Shown here: positions 36,971 to 45,843 of the stretch, one piece after another
How the letters are laid out: each line of letters opens with the position of its first letter
How positions within the stretch are numbered: the stretch's first letter is position 1
Assembly (NCBI RefSeq): GCF_900890425.1
Contig: NZ_CAAHFG010000001.1
Coordinates: 1,364,001-1,428,000 of the forward strand
Source: Pontiella desulfatans
GTDB taxonomy: Bacteria > Verrucomicrobiota > Kiritimatiellia > Kiritimatiellales > Pontiellaceae
Direction: 5' to 3'
DNA: 64,000 bases
Program-made: the position numbers and the translations under genes
Notes under the pieces: model-generated
Database searches by the model: none
What the model saw: the letters and a program-made list of their open reading frames with translations, nothing else
Told to the model about the DNA's origin: nothing

Positions 36971-38683
36971 ATGAATGATGTACTTACGAGGATTACGATC
37001 ACTCTTCTGGTGACCCTAGCGCTACTGCGGGCTGAGTCCGCCGACGTTGAGAAATTGCAGGTGTCGGTGGTCGATACCCATGCGCTCACGTTTGCAATAG
37101 GCCACAAAACCCGGTTCAGTACCCATGTGAATGGCAGGACGCACCAGCAGACCCCGATCGTTACGCACAAAGGCTATCAGTACACGACCTACTTTAATTC
37201 CAGGCGGCATCTATGCGTTGCCAGACGCCAGTTGCCGGCCGGTGGGTGGAGCGTCATTGAATTCGAAGATCATGTTTTTGAGTCCAGCGATTCGCACAAC
37301 ACGGCCGTGATCGGGATCTGCGAGGGGGATGGAACCATCCACCTGGCGTTCGACCATCATGCCAATCCCTTGAAATACCGCGTATCGGAATTGGGGGCTG
37401 CAAGCCATCCAACGGATGTTGAATGGAGTGCGGCACTCTTCGGTCCGGTTGCTGACCGGTTGGGTTCGTTGGGGCGGATCGATAAATTTACCTATCCGCG
37501 CTTCTTCAACGCGCCGAATGGAAACCTGATGCTCTCCTTCCGGTATTTCACGTCGGGCAATGGCGATTCGAGAATTCATGAATACAGCGCGGAAACACAC
37601 GATTGGACGCCTGGGATGGGCCGCTTTATCGCGCGGGATATGGGCACGTATGAGCGGGAGGGTGAAACCAGCGAATATCGCTGCGCCTACATGAATAACC
37701 TGACCTATGGAGGGGAACGACTGCACGCCTCATGGGTGTGGCGCGACCGCTTCAAGAAGACCGCCCACGAGAACCAACACGATGTTTGCTATGCGTACAG
37801 CGATGATGATGGGCGAACCTGGAAAAATTCAAAGGGATCAACGATCGGGGAAACGGGAACCGGCAAGGTCATTCATCTCGACTCTCCGGGGCTGGTTGTT
37901 GTTCCGGTGGAGATGGGGTACGGGTTAAGCAATCAGAACGGGCACTATGCCTATCCCGACGGAAGTCTTCACATGATGGTTCTGCACGCGGTGGAAAAAG
38001 GGGAACGACCCACCTACCAGCATCACTGGCGCGACCGGAAAGGGCGCTGGACCACGCAAGTGCTCCCGTTTTCGGGAGGCCGTGCCAAAATCCTGGGCGA
38101 TCGGGACGGAAGCCTGTTTCTCTTCTTCGAGCAAAGAAACGAGTTCCGAATCGCAAAAGGCACACCCAACGCAACGGCGACGAAATGGGATTGGAACGTC
38201 ATCCATGCCGAAAAGGGCATCGTTATGGGCAGCGAGGCCGTGGTTGATTTCACCCGATGGGAAAAGGAGCGCGTCATCTCCGCCTATATGCAGGAAAAAC
38301 CGGACGAGCTGTTGAGCTATGGGGATGGCCCGATGATTGATGGAAAGCCAACCCCCCTGTTGGTTGTCGATTATCAGGTCTCAGCCTATGCCGCGAATCC
38401 TCAACCGCCTGCCGATGCCGAACACATTGCCGTCGACACCTCTTTAAAGTGGGCTCCGGGAATGGGATCCAAGGCGCACCGGCTGTTCGTTGGAATTGAT
38501 GCCGACAGGGTGGGAAGGGCCAAAAAATCCTCTCCTGAATGTATCGGGGAGTTCACCGCTCCGGAGTTCACTTTTCCAAAAATCCTGAAACCGGCAACGA
38601 CCTTCTATTGGCGTGTTGATGCGGTGCAGGAAAACAACACCGTCAAACGCGGGCAGGTCTGGACGTTCACGACTGCGGAATAA
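36971..38683 (+). CDS. Secreted BNR_4 beta-propeller protein, PL24/PL25 ulvan lyase-like
   Basis: 570 residues with a signal peptide (ITITLLVTLALLRAESA). The propeller closely resembles that of the 15245 protein: HVNGRTHQQTPIVTHKGYQY, SDSHNTAVIGICEGDGTIHL, FDHHANPLKYRVS, TYPRFFNAPNGNLMLSFRY, WVWRDRF, YAYSDDDGRTWKNSKG. The His (DSH), His-His (FDHH), Tyr (TYP) and Arg 16 residues after that Tyr are all kept. A short fibronectin-like domain (about 480-570, FYWRVDAVQ) ends the protein. It lacks the passenger and tail, so it is likely periplasmic or freely secreted. It has its own promoter region with a spaced inverted repeat and precedes a GH105 gene. Lyase activity is inferred from family and residues. 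Confidence 0.75.
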   Translation: MNDVLTRITITLLVTLALLRAESADVEKLQVSVVDTHALTFAIGHKTRFSTHVNGRTHQQTPIVTHKGYQYTTYFNSRRHLCVARRQLPAGGWSVIEFEDHVFESSDSHNTAVIGICEGDGTIHLAFDHHANPLKYRVSELGAASHPTDVEWSAALFGPVADRLGSLGRIDKFTYPRFFNAPNGNLMLSFRYFTSGNGDSRIHEYSAETHDWTPGMGRFIARDMGTYEREGETSEYRCAYMNNLTYGGERLHASWVWRDRFKKTAHENQHDVCYAYSDDDGRTWKNSKGSTIGETGTGKVIHLDSPGLVVVPVEMGYGLSNQNGHYAYPDGSLHMMVLHAVEKGERPTYQHHWRDRKGRWTTQVLPFSGGRAKILGDRDGSLFLFFEQRNEFRIAKGTPNATATKWDWNVIHAEKGIVMGSEAVVDFTRWEKERVISAYMQEKPDELLSYGDGPMIDGKPTPLLVVDYQVSAYAANPQPPADAEHIAVDTSLKWAPGMGSKAHRLFVGIDADRVGRAKKSSPECIGEFTAPEFTFPKILKPATTFYWRVDAVQENNTVKRGQVWTFTTAE

Positions 38684-38747
38684 TCCGCATCTGGCACATT
38701 CCTTTTTCAGCATGGTGTCCAGTTGATGGCCAAGAGGCCACCGTGCA

Positions 38748-38780
38748 AATTCAACGATTTGAATTGCGTTCCGATTGAGT
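38748..38780 (+). promoter_or_regulatory. Regulon site F
   Basis: AATTCAACGATTTGAATT (38748-38765) is a perfect palindrome with 7-bp arms around CGAT, the best copy in the window. TTGAGT (38775-38780) follows the 14-bp core at exactly 11 bp. The -10 is not clear (TATGGG at 38793 is too close). The site decides the start of the next gene, which must lie downstream. Confidence 0.7.
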
Positions 38781-38851
38781 TGCCCCCTGGGCTATGGGAT
38801 TGTCCTTCCCAGACTATGCAACGTGCACATGAATGGAACGGGAAGGGTCTT

Positions 38852-39994
38852 GTGAGGACGCTGTTATTTTCGAAGCAACTAGGAATGCTAACGCTCGCCC
38901 TGTTTCCCGGGGTTGGACTGTTGGCGCAAGCCGTTCCTGCAAGGCCCACGGTAAAGCAGGTGAAGGCCGACATGAAGCGGGTCGCCGATTGGCAAATCGG
39001 GCACTTCGCCGATGAATTCAGAATCCGGCGCGGAAAAAAACCGCCGCGTGGACTGGGCGACTGGACGAACGGGGCGCTTTATGTGGGAATGGTTAAGTGG
39101 GCGGAGATCGCAGGCGATGACGCATACTATGGGTGGCTGAAGAAGTTGTCGGAGCGGCAGCAGTGGAAGCTGCCGCAGCGTGTCTACCACGCGGACGACC
39201 ATTGCGTGGGGCAGCTGTATCTCGAGCTTTACAGAAAATACGGGGAGGCGCATATGATTGCACCGACCCAGGCACAACTCGACCGAATCATGGCGGCAAC
39301 CCCGACGCGTGACCTCAAATGGAAGCATGTGGTTTCGCAGGATCGGTGGAGCTGGTGCGATGCGCTGTTCATGGCCCCGCCGCTCTGGGCAAAAATGTCC
39401 GCCGTCGCAGACGACCCGAAATATCGCGATTGGATGTTTCATGAGTTCCAGGCGACCACGGATTATCTTTTCGATAAGGAGGAGCAACTGTACTTCAGGG
39501 ACAGCCGCTTCTTCGATCAGCGACATGATGGAAATAAAGTTTTCTGGGCTCGCGGGAACGGCTGGGTTTTCGGGGGACTGGCTCTGATCCTTCCCGAGAT
39601 CCCCAAGCCTTCGGAGCAATACGACTACTTTGTGGGCATCTACAAACAGATGGCTGAAAAGCTGGTTTCCATCCAGACCCCGGAAGGGTACTGGCCGATG
39701 AGTCTGCTCGAAGCCGATGCCTATCCAACCCCCGAAACCAGTGGAACCGGCTTCAATTGTTTCGGTCTGGCCTGGGGTATCAACAACGGGGTGCTGGATC
39801 GGGCGACCTATGAGCCGGCGGTGCTGAAAGCCTGGTCCGCGCTCACGCGGTGCATCACCGAAGAGGGAATGCTGGGCTATGTCCAGCCCATCGGTGCCGC
39901 GCCTGGACAGGCCTGGCCGGATAAGACGGAAGTGTATGGAGCCGGCGCATTCCTCGCGGCCGGGGCCGAGCTGGTGCACCTGCTGGAAAAGTAA
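38852..39994 (+). CDS. GH105 unsaturated uronyl hydrolase
   Basis: 380 residues from GTG 38852, which has GGGAAGGG upstream and gives a signal peptide (LGMLTLALFPGVGLLAQA). ATG 38816 is an alternative; the ATG at 38723 would lie before the regulon site and is rejected. The (alpha/alpha)6 barrel of GH105 is clear: GALYVGMVKWAEIAGDD, VYHADDHCVGQLYLELY, WSWCDALFMAPPLWAKM with Asp170 as the likely general acid, VFWARGNGWVFGGLALI and ETSGTGFNCFGLAWGINNG. GH105 enzymes remove the 4,5-unsaturated uronic acid left by polysaccharide lyases, which fits the BNR_4 lyase candidates next door. First gene of an apparent operon GH105-GH3-sulfatase-BNR_4 with very short gaps. Confidence 0.9.
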   Translation: MRTLLFSKQLGMLTLALFPGVGLLAQAVPARPTVKQVKADMKRVADWQIGHFADEFRIRRGKKPPRGLGDWTNGALYVGMVKWAEIAGDDAYYGWLKKLSERQQWKLPQRVYHADDHCVGQLYLELYRKYGEAHMIAPTQAQLDRIMAATPTRDLKWKHVVSQDRWSWCDALFMAPPLWAKMSAVADDPKYRDWMFHEFQATTDYLFDKEEQLYFRDSRFFDQRHDGNKVFWARGNGWVFGGLALILPEIPKPSEQYDYFVGIYKQMAEKLVSIQTPEGYWPMSLLEADAYPTPETSGTGFNCFGLAWGINNGVLDRATYEPAVLKAWSALTRCITEEGMLGYVQPIGAAPGQAWPDKTEVYGAGAFLAAGAELVHLLEK

Positions 39995-40024
39995 CGTTTG
40001 GATGGAAATAGGACGGGATTGAAC

Positions 40025-42289
40025 ATGATGAAGAATAAATGGATGGGTATGGTGTTGGCGACCGCAGTGGTTGTGCCGTGTTTTGCCGAACCGGATGCGC
40101 CATACAAGGATGCCTCCTTGCCCGTTGAGCAACGGGTGGAGGATTTGCTGGGGCGCATGACGCTGGAGGAAAAGGTGGCGCAGATGCGCATCTTCCACGC
40201 GAACAAGGGCATCAAGTCCGGCAAGCAGGGCGAATTGGTGATGTCGAAAGACGTGGTCGCTCGTTTGGAATACGGTATTGCCGGAATCAAGAATCCGGGC
40301 GAGCCCGATTCCCCGGAGCAGGCCGCCAAGCTGACCAACGAGCTACAGGAATACATCATCGGAAAGAGTCGCCTGGATATTCCGGCCATGTTTGTTTGCG
40401 AAGCGTATAACGGCGTGGACGCGCACGGAAGCACCCGCTTCATGCGACCGATGAACATGGCGGCCACCTGGAATGTGGATCTGGTCAACCGCATCTGGAC
40501 GGTGACCGGCCGCGAGGCGCGCCTGCGCGGTTTCCACATGTGCCACTCGCCGGAATCGGACATCATGCGCGACCCGCGTTTCGGCCGCATGAGCGAAGCC
40601 TTCAGCGAAGATTCGTGGCTGACCACGGAAATGGTGGTGGCGGCCGTGAAAGGTGTGCAGGGCGGATATGATGGAACGGGCGTCAACAGCACGCACATCG
40701 GTGCTGTGGCCAAGCACTTTGCGGGTTATGGTCAGGTGCAGGGCGGCCGCAACTTCGCCTCCATCCAAATCTCTGAACGGGATCTGATTGATCAGGTTTT
40801 CCCGCCGTTCAAAGGCGCGGTGCAACGCGCACATGCGTTCGGCATCATGGCCTCGCACGGCGACCTGAATGGGGTTGCCAGCCACGCCAACCCGTGGTTG
40901 CTGACCGAGGTGCTGCGGAAGCAGTGGGGCTTCAAGGGATACGTGGTGTCGGACTCCAACGACATTGCCCGGCTGCATGATTTCATGAAGGTGGCGGAGT
41001 CGCACGAGGCCGCTGTTGAAATGGCGCTCAAGGCCGGCATGGATGTGGATTTGTACAGCGACCTAGCCTATGTGCATTTGACTAAAATGGCGAAGGCGGA
41101 TCCGAGTCTAATCCCATTCATCGACCGTTCCGTCAGCAATGTGCTGCGCACCAAGTTCAAGCTCGGACTCTTCGAAAACCCGTATACCAGTGTAGGGGAC
41201 ACGAAGATGGAGGTGCGCTCCGAAGCCTCGCTGGCCCTTGCCCGCGAAGCAGACCTTGAATCGGCGATCCTGCTGGAAAACAAGAAGAACACCCTGCCGT
41301 TGGATGCCGCCAAGATCAAAAAAGTGGCGCTGCTCGGCCCCTTGCTCTACACCGACACACAGGACATGTTTGAACAAGTGACCGGCGATGCCGTCGAATA
41401 TGTCAGTGCGAAAGGGTTTGCCCTTACCGACGGGAAACGCGGACGGCCGGCCCTGATGCCGCGCGATGAAAAGAAGATCGCCTCGCTGGTGGAAAAGGCC
41501 AAGGCCGCCGATGTTGCCGTCCTCTTTCTCGGCGGCGATGAATATACCTCGAAGGAAGCATTCTTCAGCGGCGCGTACGGTGACCGCGACCTGATCGATC
41601 CGGTCGGGCCGCAGGATGAGCTTGTTCAGCGGGTGAAGGCGCTTGGAAAGCCGGTGGTGGTGGTGCTGAAACACCGCCGTACCTTATCGATCAATGTGAT
41701 TTCCGACCAGGCCGATGCAATCCTGGATTGCTGGGATCTCAGCGAGCTGGGCGATCTGGCGGTTGCGGAAATCCTGTTCGGCAAGGTTTCGCCATCCGGA
41801 AAACTGCCGGTCACCGTCCCGCGTTCGATTGGTCAGTTTCCGTTCGAATACAGCCAAAAAGAGATCAACTATAAGAAAGGCTACCTCTTCCAAAAGGACG
41901 GACCGCTCTATCCGTTCGGCCATGGCCTGAGCTACGGAAGGTTCACCTATTCCAAGCCGAAACTCTCCGGCAAGGAAATGGCGAAGGATGGAACGCTGAC
42001 CGTTAGCGTGGATGTTTCCAATGCCGGTAAAATCGAGGCCAAGGAAGTGGTTCAGTTGTATGTGAAAGACCTGATCGGCTCCGTTACCCGTCCGGACAAG
42101 GAACTCAAGGGCTTTGAGAAAATCGAACTCAAGCCGGGCGAAACCAAAGCGGTTGCATTCACCATCACACCGGACATGCTGATGTTCACCGGCCTGGAAA
42201 TGAAGCCGGTGCTGGAAGCGGGCGACTATGAAGTGATGGTGGGCACCTCTTCCGCGGATGTTCAAAAGGCCGCGTTCCGCCTCAAGTAA
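40025..42289 (+). CDS. GH3 beta-glycosidase (beta-xylosidase/beta-glucosidase type)
   Basis: 754 residues from ATG 40025, 30 bases after the GH105 stop. Signal peptide ends PCFA. The N-terminal barrel starts LPVEQRVEDLLGRMTLEEKV, with KHFAGYG near 238 and GYVVSDSND around 305-313, whose Asp310 is the expected nucleophile. The alpha/beta sandwich domain (ALLGP, VAVLFLGGDEYTSKEAFFSG, GKPVVVVL) and a C-terminal fibronectin III-like domain (SVDVSNAGKIEAKEVVQLYV) complete the standard architecture. In a rhamnose/uronate/xylose polymer pathway it could release xylose; glucose specificity cannot be excluded from sequence. Exported, probably periplasmic. Confidence 0.92.
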   Translation: MMKNKWMGMVLATAVVVPCFAEPDAPYKDASLPVEQRVEDLLGRMTLEEKVAQMRIFHANKGIKSGKQGELVMSKDVVARLEYGIAGIKNPGEPDSPEQAAKLTNELQEYIIGKSRLDIPAMFVCEAYNGVDAHGSTRFMRPMNMAATWNVDLVNRIWTVTGREARLRGFHMCHSPESDIMRDPRFGRMSEAFSEDSWLTTEMVVAAVKGVQGGYDGTGVNSTHIGAVAKHFAGYGQVQGGRNFASIQISERDLIDQVFPPFKGAVQRAHAFGIMASHGDLNGVASHANPWLLTEVLRKQWGFKGYVVSDSNDIARLHDFMKVAESHEAAVEMALKAGMDVDLYSDLAYVHLTKMAKADPSLIPFIDRSVSNVLRTKFKLGLFENPYTSVGDTKMEVRSEASLALAREADLESAILLENKKNTLPLDAAKIKKVALLGPLLYTDTQDMFEQVTGDAVEYVSAKGFALTDGKRGRPALMPRDEKKIASLVEKAKAADVAVLFLGGDEYTSKEAFFSGAYGDRDLIDPVGPQDELVQRVKALGKPVVVVLKHRRTLSINVISDQADAILDCWDLSELGDLAVAEILFGKVSPSGKLPVTVPRSIGQFPFEYSQKEINYKKGYLFQKDGPLYPFGHGLSYGRFTYSKPKLSGKEMAKDGTLTVSVDVSNAGKIEAKEVVQLYVKDLIGSVTRPDKELKGFEKIELKPGETKAVAFTITPDMLMFTGLEMKPVLEAGDYEVMVGTSSADVQKAAFRLK

Positions 42290-42306
42290 GACATAGGGAG
42301 CATAGC

Positions 42307-43695
42307 ATGATAAAACGGACAGCATGGTTGTTGTTGCTGATGGCGGGAGCGGTTGTTGCGGAAAAACCGAATATACTCTTCATCCTGGCGGATGATCTCG
42401 GTTTTAACCAGGTCGGCGCCTATGGCGATACGCCGATCCAGACGCCGAACCTGGATCGGCTGGCCGCCAACGGCGTGCGGTTCACGCAGGCCTATGCCGG
42501 CAACACCGTTTGTTCTCCGTCGCGCGTTTCGCTCTTTACCGGGCGGGACGGGCGGTTGATGGGCAACAACTCGAACACCGTTCAGTTGGAGGCGTTCGAT
42601 CAGACCTTCGCCCATGTGCTCAAATATGCGGGCTACGATACGGCGCTGTTCGGCAAATATTCGATTGGCTCGCAAATGGGCGTAACCGATCCGCTGGCGA
42701 TGGGGTTCGATACCTGGTTCGGGATGTATTCCATTCTGGAAGGGCACCGCCAGTATCCGCACATCCTTTGGCGCGACGGCGTGAAGGAGCGGATCGAGGC
42801 CAACGAGGGCGGGCGCAAGGGCGCCTATGCGCAGGAGCTGTTTACCCAGGAGGCGATCCGCTACATCCGGCAGGATCATCAGAATCCATTCTTTGTGTTC
42901 CTGGCCTATTCGTCTCCGCATGCCGAGCTGGCCGCGCCGGAGCAGTACATGGAAATGTACGAAGGCAAGTTCGAGGAAAAACCCTACATCGGTATGTCGC
43001 AGGGCAAGGAAGTGGAGAAGTATGCGTCCTACTATCCCGAGCCGGTTGCAAATCCCAACGCCACATTGGCGGCGATGGTGACCGCGCTGGATGATTATAT
43101 CGGGCAGCTCCAGGCGGTGCTGGTGGAGAAAGGGATTGCCGACAACACGCTGATCATCTTTACATCCGACAACGGCCCGCACGATGAGGGGGGCGCAAGC
43201 CCTGTTTTCTTCAACGCATCCGAGCCGTACAAGGGCATGAAACGCGATGTGTATGACGGCGGCATCCATGTGCCGTTCATTGCGCACTGGCCCGCCGCGA
43301 TTAAGACCGCGCGCGTGGATGATACGCCATTGGCGTTCGCCGACATGTTCCCCACTTTCGGCGAGTTGGCCGGCGTTTCCATGAACGTGATTCCTCGCCT
43401 TAAAATAAACGGTGTTTCCGTTGCCGGACGTTTGCGCGACGAGCCGTTGCCGATGGAGGAGCGCACGCTCTACTGGGAATTCGGGAAGCAGGCCGGCGAT
43501 CCGAACTCGGGCATCGTGGGCGAAGTATTCCAGGCCGCGCGGCGCGGCCCGTGGAAGGCGGTGCGCTACGGACTGGAGGCGCCGGTGGAGCTGTATGATC
43601 TGGGGCAGGATCCAGGTGAATCCGTAGAACTGTCAACCAAGCAACCGGAAATCCACGCCGGGTTTGTTCGGCTGTTTGAAGAAAACAAAAACTAG
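42307..43695 (+). CDS. Type I (S1) sulfatase
   Basis: 462 residues. Signal peptide MIKRTAWLLLLMAGAVVA. NILFILADDLG gives the metal ligands Asp29/Asp30, and CSPSR (Cys69) is the formylglycine site, in a textbook VCSPSRVSLFTG context. FGKYSIG, AYSSPHAEL, FTSDNGPHDEGG and DVYDGGIHVPFIAHWP mark the remaining conserved blocks. It needs a formylglycine-generating enzyme, not present in this window. It sits 17 bases after GH3 in the site F operon, so it should remove sulfate from the oligosaccharides made by the neighbouring lyases. Subfamily not assigned. Confidence 0.95.
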   Translation: MIKRTAWLLLLMAGAVVAEKPNILFILADDLGFNQVGAYGDTPIQTPNLDRLAANGVRFTQAYAGNTVCSPSRVSLFTGRDGRLMGNNSNTVQLEAFDQTFAHVLKYAGYDTALFGKYSIGSQMGVTDPLAMGFDTWFGMYSILEGHRQYPHILWRDGVKERIEANEGGRKGAYAQELFTQEAIRYIRQDHQNPFFVFLAYSSPHAELAAPEQYMEMYEGKFEEKPYIGMSQGKEVEKYASYYPEPVANPNATLAAMVTALDDYIGQLQAVLVEKGIADNTLIIFTSDNGPHDEGGASPVFFNASEPYKGMKRDVYDGGIHVPFIAHWPAAIKTARVDDTPLAFADMFPTFGELAGVSMNVIPRLKINGVSVAGRLRDEPLPMEERTLYWEFGKQAGDPNSGIVGEVFQAARRGPWKAVRYGLEAPVELYDLGQDPGESVELSTKQPEIHAGFVRLFEENKN

Positions 43696-43741
43696 CCGGA
43701 ACGACCGTGCTTGTCTGAACGTCGAAGGATATGGATCCCAA

Positions 43742-45043
43742 GTGAAACACGTCTCTATCTTAATATGTGCGGGCCTTTTAACCGGATGCGTATCGGCCGG
43801 AAGCAAGGATGCGGTTCGCGTTTCAACGGTTTCCAATACGGGGATGCCGAAAAACATCGTTACGCCGGGAGCAGAGTGGAACTTTGGGCCGGGTTCGCTC
43901 TGGACGCATAAAGGATGGCAATATGCCGCCTATTGGGATGATGCCTGCCAGGTGACCGTGGCGCGACGGAAGCTTCCGCAGGGAAAGTGGGACGTGATGT
44001 CGTTGCCCGGCTATCGGCGCACGTCCACCGGCGACCGTGGAAAGGGCGGGATCAAGTCCAGAGGATTCGGCGACGGGCATGAAAAGGTGGCGCTGGGGAT
44101 TTCTCCGGACGGTATCATTCATCTTTCCTTTGACCACCATCTTTCGACTCTCCACTATCGTCATTCCTTGCAACCGGTCGCTGATAATCCTGCCAGGCAT
44201 AAATGGACACCCGAACTGTTCAGTCCGGTACTGGATCATCTGGGCGGGCCACAGATTGCCAACGTCACCTATCCCTCATTCAGCACCGACGGGAAGCATT
44301 TTGTTTTATATCTTCGACTCAACGGCGGCTCGGGCGCGGCGGATTCGAATTACTTCGAATACCAGGGTGGGAAATGGCTCATCAACGATGAGGCATCCGC
44401 CAAGCTCATCGATAAGAAATGGTCGGGCGGCGACAAGACCGTCAATGCCTATCTGCACGGGTTGGTGTTCCATAACGGACGGCGCTACCTGACCTGGTGC
44501 TGGCGGGATACGCCGGATGCCCGCACCTGCCACGACCTCTGTTTTGCCTATAGCGACGATCAGGGAACAACCTGGAAGAATAACGATGGAAAGGTTATCG
44601 GGGAACGTGGTGGAAAACCGATCACCGCTGATTCGCCCGGGGTGGCCGCCATTGAAATCCCGCCCGGATCAAGCTATCAGAACGGCGGTTCAATGGTGGT
44701 TGATGACGATGGGCGCGTCCATGTTCTGATGCAGGGGGAAAAGGGGAAACCCGTCCATTTCCAGCGCGACCCGAAGTCCAAGACGTGGAGTCGGCAAAAG
44801 GCGAGTACGTTGGGCAAGCAGGTGGCGGGGCCGGGTGATGCCTTGTACATCGTCAGTCCGGAAAAAGTGACGCTCACCTCCGCCGGCAGTTTCGGCCAGC
44901 GGGAATCCACGGCCAAGGTGAATGGCAAGTATTTCGAGGATTGCAAAATGGGTATCGACCGGACTCGGAACGATGGCTGGATTTCGGTTATCGGCCAGAA
45001 AGGCAAAACAGTTACGGTAGTCGATTACCGGATTGGGAAATAA
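43742..45043 (+). CDS. BNR_4 beta-propeller lipoprotein, divergent lyase-like
   Basis: 433 residues from GTG 43742 (GAAGGA upstream); the longer frame opens inside the sulfatase gene. VKHVSILICAGLLTGCVSAG is a lipoprotein signal with lipobox LTGC, so the protein is membrane-anchored. The propeller keeps GDGHEKVALGISPDGIIHL, FDHHLSTLHYRHS, TYPSFSTDG and VLYLRLNGG. The two His positions, Tyr and Arg are present, but the Tyr-Arg spacing is one residue shorter than in the other two copies. TWCWRDTPDARTCHD and FAYSDDQGTTWKN match the family. It may act on a different glycan or on shorter chains near the membrane. Last gene of the site F operon, followed by a terminator. Confidence 0.75.
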   Translation: MKHVSILICAGLLTGCVSAGSKDAVRVSTVSNTGMPKNIVTPGAEWNFGPGSLWTHKGWQYAAYWDDACQVTVARRKLPQGKWDVMSLPGYRRTSTGDRGKGGIKSRGFGDGHEKVALGISPDGIIHLSFDHHLSTLHYRHSLQPVADNPARHKWTPELFSPVLDHLGGPQIANVTYPSFSTDGKHFVLYLRLNGGSGAADSNYFEYQGGKWLINDEASAKLIDKKWSGGDKTVNAYLHGLVFHNGRRYLTWCWRDTPDARTCHDLCFAYSDDQGTTWKNNDGKVIGERGGKPITADSPGVAAIEIPPGSSYQNGGSMVVDDDGRVHVLMQGEKGKPVHFQRDPKSKTWSRQKASTLGKQVAGPGDALYIVSPEKVTLTSAGSFGQRESTAKVNGKYFEDCKMGIDRTRNDGWISVIGQKGKTVTVVDYRIGK

Positions 45044-45051
45044 CACGGTAG

Positions 45052-45096
45052 AGCCTCTTGCAAAACCCTTCGAGTTTGCGAGGCGGTTTTTTGTTA
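45052..45096 (+). terminator. Terminator hairpin, copy 2 of the 45-bp inverted repeat
   Basis: GCCTC TTGCAAA pairs with TTTGC GAGGC, followed by GGTTTTTTG, eight bases after the BNR_4 stop codon. Exact inverted copy of 36752-36796. It ends the GH105-GH3-sulfatase-BNR_4 operon. Confidence 0.85.
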
Positions 45097-45119
45097 TTTC
45101 GAACGGAAGGAGAGCGAAC

Positions 45120-45836
45120 ATGACGTACAAACGAATCATGCTGGTGGGTTCTGCATTGTTGGCAACGGGCGCATTGCCACTTACGATGGAAGCTGCTGAA
45201 ACGAAGGGAAAAGCTGACGTGCAGCTGATCAACACCGATCCTGAGCCCAGCTTAAAGGAGGCCGGGTTTATTTCTCTTTTTGATGGGAAAACATTGGCTG
45301 GCTGGACGCCCAGGCAGGGCACGATGGTTTTCGCGGTTAAAGAGGGGGAAATCGTTGGAACCTGCAGTTCGGGGCCAAGCACGTTTCTTTGCACCGACAA
45401 GGAATACACGGATTTTATTTTCACCTGCGAAACCAAGTGGGCTGTGGATGGGAATACGGGGGTTCAGGTTCGGTCGCGGATCCGGAAGGGCAAGGGGGGC
45501 GACATTGTTTTCGGCCCGCAGGTGGAAATGGAGGATCTGGCCAAAAACGGGCGCGGTTGGTCGGGGGGGATCTATGGCCAGCAGTGCGGCGGGTGGCTAT
45601 ATCCGCTTAAAGCCCCGGAACACCAACCGCTGAAGCAGGCCATTGATCGCGAAGGGTGGAACCGTATGACCGTGATGGTGAAGGGGAATGTCTTCAAAAC
45701 CTGGATCAACGGATGGCCGGCCGCAAACTGGGTGGATGGGGAGAATGAATATCCCAAAGGGTTTATCGGGTTGCAGGTCCACGGTGGGAAGCAGGGGGTC
45801 ATCCATTGGCGAAACCTTCGTGTTAAGGAGCTCTAG
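45120..45836 (+). CDS. DUF1080 (3-keto-disaccharide hydrolase / LamG-like) secreted protein
   Basis: 238 residues from ATG 45120 with GGAAGGAGAG upstream; a longer frame would start inside the terminator. Signal peptide-like MLVGSALLATGALPLTMEAA. GFISLFDGKTLAGWTPRQG, NTGVQVRSRI, GPQVEMEDLAKNGRGWSGGIYG and HWRNLRVKEL are the signatures of DUF1080 (PF06439), a beta-jelly roll. Some members hydrolyse 3-keto-glycosides and others are thought to bind sugars. It sits 7 bases before the XylR-like gene and is probably co-transcribed with it. Confidence 0.85.
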   Translation: MTYKRIMLVGSALLATGALPLTMEAAETKGKADVQLINTDPEPSLKEAGFISLFDGKTLAGWTPRQGTMVFAVKEGEIVGTCSSGPSTFLCTDKEYTDFIFTCETKWAVDGNTGVQVRSRIRKGKGGDIVFGPQVEMEDLAKNGRGWSGGIYGQQCGGWLYPLKAPEHQPLKQAIDREGWNRMTVMVKGNVFKTWINGWPAANWVDGENEYPKGFIGLQVHGGKQGVIHWRNLRVKEL

Positions 45837-45843
45837 CGTCGGG

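Noticed and set aside
38888-40198. 436-codon minus-strand frame across GH105 and GH3
   Set aside because: Shadow of two well-supported plus-strand enzymes; the product has no recognisable domain.
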